Part shown: positions 1-19,600 of the stretch, one piece after another | Numbering within the stretch: the stretch's first letter is position 1 | Layout of the letters: the number at the start of each line of letters is the position of its first letter | Source of the DNA: Atherinomorus stipes | Lineage: Eukaryota > Chordata > Actinopteri > Atheriniformes > Atherinidae | Direction: 5' to 3' | DNA: 64,000 nucleotides | NCBI GenBank assembly: GCA_023101725.1 | Contig: JALJCO010007076.1 | Location: forward strand, 496,001 to 560,000 | The notes under the pieces: model-generated | Databases searched by the model: none | The model's input: the letters and a program-made list of their open reading frames with translations, nothing else | What the model was told of the DNA's origin: nothing | Program-made: the position numbers and the translations under genes

Positions 1-8
1 TTATTATT

Positions 9-8818
<8,810 letters not shown>

Positions 8819-9707
8819 ATGAATTACAGCAGAGGAGAGAAGAGACTAGAGAACAGATGAATTATCTCAGTCTTCCACGGAAGTGTCCCCAGTGGGGATC
8901 AACATTTGCTGCAATCGCTACATTTTTATAATGCCAGTTGTAATAGGAAGAAGCGGTATTTCTGCACTGAACAAAGTCGGAGCAGTCATGCTGTTGATGC
9001 ACATAAAAAGATGTAAAAAGACACTTTCTGTGCTTGGTTTTTTTTTTCCTGTCAGGACTCTGAAAAGCGCACAAAACATGTTCTGTCTCGAGCATGTTTA
9101 AGTAGAAAGTCACCTTGCTTATCACTTGTAAATAAAAATACTGTAAATTGATAGCACAGATTCTCCAACGTGATTAAGGAAAAGCAGACTTTGGATCAGA
9201 AATGCATGCATGATGTCTTAATATGAATTATAAGGCCTCCCTTCTGTGATATAAGTTTTAACTCATGTATTCTAGCCATTTTGGTCAGAAACGTTTTCTG
9301 TTTCATTGCAGTAGTATTTCTTTTTCGTTTAATTTAGTATTGCATTAATAATCAACATATATAGCTGTGAAGTACTGTATATTTTGTACAAATAGGAAGT
9401 GCCACATATATTGGTGCAACATTGACTTCAGTGATATCTTAAAAAAAACGGATGTTTGAGAGTTGTGCTGCTTGGTTATTTGCTCCCCATCTGTGTTGCC
9501 AGTTGAAAGCCACTTGTATCCCAAATCCCTCAAAGAAGTTGTCACTGAGAAGCCTTGTTTTAGTCAAAAGAGCAATCATTAATTTTATTGACTTGACTGT
9601 TATTAATTCAGACACAATCATTTTCTCATCAGCCTGTTTTCCAGTTTGTGCCCTTGCTTACTGCATCATGATAGGATATTGCCAGTTGCTGGAAATGACC
9701 CAATAAA
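8819..9707 (+). other. trim24: trim24 3' UTR region with polyadenylation signals
   Basis: Non-coding sequence after the trim24 stop. AATAAA hexamers at 9131-9136 and 9702-9707 are candidate poly(A) signals; the first is nearer the stop and followed by an AT-rich stretch. The true end cannot be chosen without transcripts. Confidence 0.5.
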
Positions 9708-10609
9708 ACTTGCATCAGTTAATATGTAAACAAGATTTCACTTAAACACAGCTAGGCTACGTATATTTTGTTAAGTGAAGATATACAGGAGCTGCAAGTT
9801 AACACTAAACTATGCTGAGCACAGTAAACAAAATTTACAATATTTATAATAAACAGGATTACATGTTGCATCTGTGTTGTGCTTTCTACTGCAATATTCA
9901 TTTGAAGATTTTTTTTTTCATTTAAGTTTTTAAAATAATGTCCAATTGTTTTGTTTTTGGGGGGGAGAGCTATACCATAATGAGAATTAATGTGTTTGAT
10001 TTGGTTATTTCTGAATAACGTATATTATTAAAGCTAGGCTTTACAGGGAGAACAAAAGAGTGACGAGTAGTGAGGAGAAAGTGGGATACAAGAGATGTAA
10101 GACAGCAACTATACCATCAAAACAGAAAAAAACAAACTACACCTGTAAGGTAACTTAAAACATTTGATTACTTTTTTTTAAAATTATTATTATTAAAGCA
10201 GAGAACCATTAAGAGCACCTAAATGTAGACAACTTGATCTCAAATAGAAAAACTGCTAAATATTTGTACACCTTTTCTTGACCTTTCTTGGAAATTTCTC
10301 AAGCTGCGGTTTTGTCTTCCAGAAGAAGACAGCTTGTACTTTGGCCCCGGTCATAGTTGTCAGACTTTGGCGCATTAAATAAATCTCATTATCGGCCGCG
10401 TTTTAATCATTCCGTCGCCCTGACAGTGAAGCACAGCTCCCTCTACCCCGCCCTCACCGCCCCCAAACCTTTCAAACCTCGCAAGGCCAGACCTGTGTCG
10501 CCTCCTCCGCCTCTCTGCCTGCCCTGGGATGTTCTCCTTCCTGAGGTAGCGGACAAACTCACCGTGTTTCCTTAAGAAGTGACAAAATTGTGAATTTCAG
10601 ACCGTTTAA
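9708..10609 (+). promoter_or_regulatory. Spacer and probable fbln1 promoter / 5' UTR
   Basis: The first 550 bases are AT-rich with no coding signal. From about 10380 to 10570 the sequence becomes markedly GC/C-rich (CCCGCCCTCACCGCCCCC near 10450), as expected near a transcription start just before the fbln1 ATG at 10610. No clear TATA box was identified. An open frame at 10357-10575 has no recognisable content. Confidence 0.4.
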
Positions 10610-13600
10610 ATGGCTGATACTATGAGACGAATGGCGCAGTGGATAATAATTCTGTTTTCTTTGTACGGAGTTCTGAATGGACACGGTAAGAGCGCGTGCA
10701 CAATTTTGTGACTGCTTGTAGGTAGTTTTGTTTGTTGATGATAGCTATTGTAGAGGGAAATTAGGAAGAATGCTCCTCATTTTAATTGCTCATTCAGTCC
10801 TCCTTCCAAGTTGCACTCTTGCAATTTATTTTTGTCTCTGTGCTGATTTCCACCTTTATAAACACTTTAACCAGCTTCTTTGCATTTCAGACAGCCAACT
10901 TGCTCCATTAGAGGAGTGCTGTGAGGCTGGGAGGGCAATGGCTCTGAGGGGACAAGACTGCACAGTTCCCCAGCACTTCACCTCGCTCATCTGCAGGTAA
11001 GCAACACCTGGTTTCTTCAAGGTCTCAAATATGGGGCCAGAGAAGAGACATCAAACAGGGCCAGGAGGGATTGCATGGTGATAACCGAGTCATTTATCAT
11101 GCATTTTCTGAGATAAAACAGCAATGCAGCGTGAAAACAGAAACAGTAACTTGATGTTTGCTGTTTTGGGGGGGGTCAAGAAAGAAAAAAAAATAATCTC
11201 AAATGAAAGGACTTGTTTATTGTGTGTGTGAGTGTGGTCAGAGTTTGCATGGTAGCTTTAAAGCAGGAAATACCCCTGGGGGCTAGAAGCTCCAAATCAT
11301 CTCAACAGCCGTCAACTGCCCATCAGGGGAGGATTGCTACATAATTGCATAGTAAGAGCAGGCGTTAAGAGGTCCCCTGGGAGCATTTTAACTCTGAAGG
11401 GGCCTGTTTGACAGTCAGAACATGGTTGTTGTAACTGATGACATAAAGCAACACCTGGTCATTGCACTGAGGGCACTGGACAGAACACTTGCAGGGGGAG
11501 AGAACTGCGAAATGAAGCCTTTTTAAACTTGTTTCATGTTCAAACTGTGTTCACTTATAGCATCGCCAAGGAGCAATGCTGCCGGTCAGTGGCAGGACAC
11601 CGAGCCTGTAGCAATGGCATCAAAATGGCACGTGATCAGGGAGCCTGTGAGAGACCCTTCTTTTCAGGAGCTAAATGGGAAACCCATACCTCAAAGGTCT
11701 TTCACACTCTTATTAGCAAAGTTTACTCACTCTCACTTATGTTACAGCACCTCTAGAAGCATACTTTGCTGTCTGAAAAACCTTTTGTTCTGTTTCTAAC
11801 CCACCCATTTAGATGTGTTGTGACTGCTGTGCATTCGGTCTGATGGCAGCAAAGATGGGTTTGAGCTGCGACTTATCTGGTCTGCAACTAGGAAAACAGT
11901 GTACCAGCACAGCTAAAACCTGCTGTGAGGAACCTCAGGAAGTCAAACCAACTGAAGAAGGTAGAGAAGTTAAAAACTTTGCACAAAACAAGTAACATTT
12001 CTACAAAAACAGCTCTGTTCTCAAAAAGCATTGGATAAATGGCGTTGGTGTGACAGCTGTGGAGCAGATTGCTGCCAGACAGACTGATCACAGGTCACTC
12101 TGTACACTAAGCTGCAGATGCCTTGCCAAATGGTGACCTGAGGCCAACTGGCAGCTTGTTGTGGCAAGTAGCTTTGTCACAAAGAAGCAAAAACAATTGA
12201 TTTGGATACTTCCAAAGAAACACAAATCCAGTTTGGTTGTTTTTTTTTGTTTATTACTCTTGTCCAGTTTTTTTTTTTTAAATCCTTCTTTGTAAATGGT
12301 TTCTTTTTTCACTTTTTGTTGCTATAGGAACTGAAGAGCCTAACATTGTTACTTCCAAGCCTCCTGGAGGAACACAAACCTGCAGAGGTTTGGCGTTACT
12401 TTATTTTCTTTTATTTTTTGCATTAAAGGTTTAAACTTTTATCTCTGGCTGGTTTTGCCCTCCATCTGCTGGTTAAATATCTATGATTTTCAAACTCTAT
12501 ATTTTCTAAAATGCAATCAAATTTTCAACCTTTTGACACAAACACATAAAAATGTTTTTCATCAGGTTTATTCACCATCTTCACTGCATATAGTAAATGT
12601 AAAGTTATTGAAATGAAAATGGTTTAACAGGCTACAAAGTCCTTTTAAAAGACTGTTTTACACAAAAGTGAAAGGATTTAAAAAACCCTTTTTTAAATGA
12701 AAGAACTTTTTAATATATACTGATAGATTCTCTTTTTTTATACCCAATCCTGACACCCTCACTTGACACCAAATAATCTACTGTACATTTTGTGTCTCTT
12801 TACCTCTTTACTTTTTTTTTTTCTTTTTATTGGCTTGTCTTGCTAGCATCTACATTTGGATCAGGTTTAGATTTTCTAAATTTATTGAAGTTGTCCAGTG
12901 AAGTCACTGAAAATTATTTTGAAAAAGTCTTTTTAACAAAGGTTTAAACTAAATAACAAATTAAAGGTACAGTATGTAAGAATTACTGACATCTAGTGGT
13001 AAAGATGGATATTGAAAGAAAAGATGTTTTCTTTCAAATGACTGTAAGCACTGTAGTAAATGCATGGTGGCTGTTAGTGGCCAAAATTCTCCCAGACATA
13101 AATATGTTTTTATCTGTAAGTGGATCCTGTGGTCTCAGGTGTAGCTATAACTGTACTATGAGCAACTACTTTTTATGTCTTTTAAGGCATTACTTATCCC
13201 AACCAGTGCTCTAACTCCCATTAAACAAAGCAGTACAGCAGTTTTAAAGTTCAGTGTTCAGGCAGCCTCCATATGTTCACCACCCAGAAGTAGATATAAA
13301 TGACTCATTCTAAGAAAATAAATGTATAACAGCTATTGTACTGCAGCTATTACACATCAATAGAAACACAGTTTTGAATTATATATTACATTTTTCGGCC
13401 ATTGACCTCTGATTTTTTACATACTGTACCTTTAAAGATATGAATTTTTATTTCATTTTTGGAAATTCTTCAGCTTTCCTCAAAATAAGGATTGCGTATA
13501 TTAAACTGTGACTGACATCTACTTCTTTTGTACGATTTCCAGGCTCCAACTGCACCCAGTTGTGCGTGGGAGATGGAGTATGTGCCTGCCATGAGGGCTT

Positions 13601-16600
13601 TCAGCTCAAAACAGATGGAGTGACTTGTGAGGGTAAGTCCTCCTTTAAGTACAAAGTTGTAGCAGTGGTAGCTGCACAGCTCTGCAAGTGTTAATAAGTA
13701 TTGAAGTGCCTGTGTGTTTTCTTTTTTTTTTTTCCCTCATTGATGGAAAGTAAAAGTGGTCTCCATAAGTACAGAATGAAGCTTTCCATTTTAGGTTCAA
13801 TTTCTAATCACCTTTTAAGATCAAGGATTTACTTAAAAGACTTAATTAGCCAGTAATTCTGTCACTGCAAGGTTTTAACTACAATTAATACCATAAATTT
13901 TCACTTTTTTTTCTTATTTCTTCATGTCTGTCTCCTCCGCTCAGATGTTGATGAATGTCTTACTAGCAGTCACAACTGTGCCCCTGGGCATGTTTGCCTC
14001 AATACAGAGGGCTCATTCCGCTGTCAGTCCAGCTGTGGTACTGGATTCACACTCACAGATGACAATATTTGCAGAGGTAAAAGTGCTGTTGATGAACATG
14101 ACAAAATAACCTTTGTTATCCCTGGTGTTGCCATGGGAATACATCAGGAAGCTTTTTAGTCTTGTGGCAAACGTCGATAAAGCAAAACAAAATTTAATCA
14201 CTAACGTATTAGTGCTTGGATAATTGTTTCTCCTCTTACCATTTCCAGACATTGATGAGTGTGCTTTGGGGTCGCATCACTGTGGAGGAGACTTTGTTTG
14301 CATGAACACAGTCGGCTCATACCGCTGCCACCCAAAAGATGGGTGTGGAGACGGTTACATCCAGGATGCCTCTGGCAGCTGTGTCGGTTAGTTTGGTGTC
14401 GCACTCAAGTAAAAATATTCCACAAATGTATTCCAGTGCTGAATGTGTTTTTCTTTAGATATTAATGAGTGCGTGGCCCATCCCAGTCCATGCCGGCCTG
14501 GACAGACCTGCATGAACACAGTGGGATCTTACAGCTGTTACAGTAACACAGTCAACTGTGAACAAGGCTATCATCTAACTGTGGGTGGCACACACTGTGA
14601 GGGTAAGCGCTGTTGCAGCAAATATTTTCATAAAATCTGTGTATCGTGTTTTTTTTTCTTGTGTTTTTATCTGCTTCTCTGCCACTTTTGTCTCATTCAT
14701 GTGAATGAGTGGACTCGATGTTGTCGTTTCTGTACATACTGGCATTAGAACTGGAAATCATGAGCAAGATTATGTTCACTTTTTATGAGAAGTTTACGTG
14801 GACTCGTGTGAAGCGTGAACCTGACAGTTAAAAAATTTTACATCATTATCAGTTGACTTTGTTAGTCATGATTGATTACTGCTGATATATTATTTTGTCA
14901 ACAAAAGCGTTTGCATCTCTTAGTTCCAGAAATATTACAAGAAATACAAACCAATTTCATGATTATTTTAAATTGAAACCGTAAACACAGATTGTTCAAT
15001 TTGAATTCAAATCCAACATTACCACAGCACTCATGTCCGTGATAACATCTGTACATTTCTGATTGGAAGTGTTTGTCTTCGGGTCTCAGAGCGAGAGAAA
15101 ATGAAGCAGCTATTTTCTAAAAAGAGTGTTTTTGTGTAAAATTTGCTCAAAAAGTTGTTTTTCTAGCTGCAAAGCAATGGTACAAAGATGAAGTTGTGCC
15201 ATTTTTTTTTTCACATTGCCTCAAATTAAAAGCAAGTTAGAGAAGCTCCTCGCACTGCACATGCTCAGTAAGCTTCCTTTGCTTGTAGAAAAGAAGCAGC
15301 GTTATCTCACCAGATCAGACATTCTAAATAAAGAGTTAAGATGAAAAATTATAAGTAAAGTTGGAACTTTTATCCTTTAGCCTAAAGTTTAGATAACAAG
15401 GAGTTGGATAAATTTTTCTTTCTTAAAGTTACTGGTTAAAATCACCATTAACAACCTTCAGTCTCATGACTACAAAAACCAGGATTATTCTCACTGTGTT
15501 CCTATAGAACTGTTAACAAAGCAGTCATTTTGAAAAAAAAAGTTTAGCACAGGTGTTACTAACATCACTGTGATATTCAAATGCAACAATTTAATTAAGA
15601 TTAGTTGGTGGAGTTAGAAAACACTAATGCTTTCATCAATAAAGAGCTTTTTTTTTTTTTTTCAAGAAAATATAAATTTCAGGGTTAAAGCCAAATAAAT
15701 GTCACGTAAATGTTTGCTCATCAACAAATTTGATGATGCAGCCATTCAGTTACACTGCTGTTTGAAATCTCCATCACTTGTATGTGAATTCTGAACATTG
15801 TAACTGGTTATATTATTCCTTATAATGGAGATTGTTTTAAGCCCCCTGCTGAACTAACAGCCATTCAGATCTTTTTTTATGACAACCTAAGAGTGTTCCT
15901 TAGATTTTGGCATAATGATTCAAAGAGAAAATTAGACCCTTGATGGCAGAGGTGTTTCTCCCTGTTGGATTTCCATTTATTGACCCATTATTCTTATTTT
16001 GTGGATCTTAAGGATTGATGAATTTAGGTCTGTGCTTGCTTTTTTCATATGAATAATCAGTTTTTGTATTTCTAAGACTAATCAAAAACCTGAAAATGCT
16101 GAGGTAGCGTGCCATAAGTCTATTCCTTCCATTGATGAGCACTATTTGGTGCAACTTCAAGTGTTTGCCCATGTGCAGTAGAAGTAAACAGTCAGCATCC
16201 ATAGATGTAATTGCTCTTTTCTGACAACTTTAAGTCTTCAATAATCTGAGTCAGACAGATCACGTGATTAGCTTCCAAAGTAAATGCAATTCTGGAAAGA
16301 TTGTGTGCTTTTTTTTTAATACTCAGGGACAGTCTCACATAGGTGTTCCCATGCATGCATCACTTTCACAGCAAACGCTTACTTATTCAGAGTTTTTCTT
16401 GTGTTTGCTTTGTGTCTTTTCAGATGTTAATGAGTGTCTGAGTGGCAGTCACAACTGCGCTCCTGGACAAGTTTGCATAAATACAGAAGGCTCTTTTTAC
16501 TGCCAACGAGAAACCAGCTGTGGCAGCGGGTATAAACTCTCAGAAAACAACAGTTGCCAAGGTAACAAAACAGGAGCACTAAAAATGTTTGCATCACAAA

Positions 16601-19600
16601 CGGTCAACAAAATGTTTTCAAATGCTACGAGATTAGCTTTTCCCTGAGCTCTTTATGACAACATGTACTTTTTAAAACTTATGTGCAAAAAGAATAGTTG
16701 CAAGATTTGTTACTAATTTCTTCACCTTACCCTTTCCAGATATCGATGAGTGTGTTTTGGGGACACATCACTGTGGAGAAGACTTTGTATGCATCAACAC
16801 AGTGGGTTCGTACCGCTGCCACTCAAAGGAGGGGTGTGGAGACGGATACATTCAGGATACTGCTGGCAACTGTATTGGTAAGTTTTACACTGAGGTAAAG
16901 AAAAGAATTGCATGGATGAAAGATAATGACTCCTGCTGAATTCGTATCGTTTTCAATAGATATTAATGAGTGTGTGGCCCAACCCAGTCCATGTGGACCA
17001 GGTCAGACTTGCATCAACACAGTGGGCTCCTACAACTGTCGCATTAACACTGTCACCTGTGCACGAGGCTATCATCTAAACGCGGATGGCTCACATTGTG
17101 AAGGTTAACACAATCACTGTTAATCTTTTTATAAAATCTGTACAGTATCATTTCCTGTTTTTTTTTTTTTTTTTTTATAATTTCCCCCCTCATTTTTGCT
17201 ACCCTTTCTCTCCCAAAAGATGTGAACGAGTGTCTTACTGGCAATTTGTGTGGTAGCCACGGCTGTGTCAACCTGGAGGGATCGTACCGCTGTGAGTGCC
17301 GACCCGGCTACATGTTCAACCGCATCAGCAAGCTCTGTGAAGGTACAGGAACAAAACATCCAGTACTATGCAAGATGGGGGGGCAGGAGAAAAACCTGAG
17401 TTTAGTTTAATTTCCATCATATCAGGAATTGTGTATTTTCACGATAGTCTCAAATTTTTTTGAGTTGGCTTTGCCTCTTATTCATCATCTGATCCCTGTT
17501 CTCTGTAGATGTTAATGAATGCAGGCACTATCCAGGACGGCTCTGTGCCCACAAGTGTGAAAACACAGATGGGTCTTACCATTGCAGTTGTGCTACAGGC
17601 TTCAAGCTGGCTCACGATGGGAGAAATTGTGAAGGTAAACTCACTCTAAGATTGCAAATTTTTGGCAAGAAAGTACTTTTTTTTTGTTGGTGTTGTGTTC
17701 TGTCATGAAGTGTGAATTCAAAGAGGTAAAAAAAACATATTTTTCCCTTATTTGCATACTTCCAGATGTCAATGAGTGCGAGCACAATCCTTGCAGCCAG
17801 GAGTGTGCCAATGTCTATGGCTCCTTCCAGTGCTACTGTCACCGTGGTTACCAGCTGAGTGACATTGATGGAAGAACATGTCAAGGTACAAGTCAATTAT
17901 CAGTTGAAGAAAACTAGAAAAAATACTTGCCTTTTAGAAAAAAATAAAACTACTAGATGCAGTTCATTGTATTTTGCAGATTGCCTCAGTTTTTTTTTCC
18001 TCTTCCTCTGTCAGATATTGATGAGTGTGCTCTGCCTAATGTTTGCTCCTACCGATGCCTCAACACTTTGGGAGGTTTCAACTGTACCTGCCCCCCAGCG
18101 GCTACACACTGGCCACCGACGGACGCTCATGTCAAGGTTGAGAGTCAGACATAAAACCCAGCAGAGATTGGGATGCATTTAACAAGCATCGTACAGTCAG
18201 AGCAACCTCAATATCACTTGAAGGTTACTTTTGGGGGAGATTTTGTGCTCCTTCCCAGAGAAATTTGGGTTTTAACTCATTTTTAGACAAATTGTTTCAT
18301 CTCTGCACCAATTTATGATGATGTTGTTTAAATTCAGTTAATGTTTATTTTTGTAGCACACTTAAACAGTAACTGTTGACCAATGTGCCTCGCGGTAAAA
18401 TTAACATAAATAACAAAGCATAAAAGCAATGTATAAAACACATATTATTTTGGAAAACACCATAAAGTATAGAAATATATTGCACTGAAGTTTTTTCTAT
18501 TAAACAAAATATATATAGCCATGGTTAAATCTTCAGAAATCTCAGATATTTACTTCTCAGGTTTTTTAATTGAGCTGATGTAAATCAAAATTAAAGCATT
18601 GATTAACATTACTATCCTAAGATTAGTTGGCAGGCAGCATTTGTAAGATGACAATCTGAAGAGTATAACTAGATGGTTCATTATGTGGCTTGATTTAAGA
18701 TGAGGGATCCTGGAATTTGAATTTTGATTAGATACTTTGTTAAATGTCTAACATTGTCTTCTCCTCTATCTTCAGACATTGATGAATGTGCAGCTGGAAC
18801 TCACACATGTTCGGCCTCTGAGAGCTGCTTCAACGTCCAGGGAGGATTCCGCTGTCTGTTCTTCGAATGTCCTCCAAACTTCAGGCGAGCAGCAGCGGGG
18901 TAAGAGCTGATGAAATCATGGTTTCGCAGAAATATCCTCAGGTCTGGGTGTTGGAACTCCTTGATATTTGTTCAGACATAAGTTTCCTTCTTTGTTCAGC
19001 TTCTGTCTGTCATGCCACCTCTGTGTGGGCAGCCGTTACTTTCATCTGGCTAGCTTTCCCTCTCTATTTTTCCCATTTCAGCCATTGTAAATGCATATTT
19101 TGTGAGTAAATGCCATCTTTTCTCTTTTCTTTCCCTGAGAGATTCTCCCTCTCTGCAATCAACTTTCATACAGACACCTTTTATACCAACTTATTTTCTC
19201 ATTTTCTTACTAATTTACTAATTTAAACAGATACCATAATATCCATTTCTTTCTTGCTTTGGCTTTGGTAAAAAAGATAAGGACCTGTCTGGGGATGTTT
19301 GCTTTATGCAGAGAGCTGTGAGGTTGTATCTCTCATATTTTGATATAGTTGCATCTCATATTTTGAGAAATACAACTATATTCTGCTCTGAGAGCAAAGA
19401 TCCCCAAATCTCCTTTACTCAGCCAGAGGAGTTCATTTTGGACATCTGGCTGGCAGGTTTCAGATAAGGAAACTAGCAGGTATTAGATACTACCATATAT
19501 CAGATACTAGCAGGTATTAGATACTACCATATATCAGATACTTGCAGGTATTAGCCAACATGTGGCTAATTCTAATGTTTCTGACAACTTCGTAACTTAA

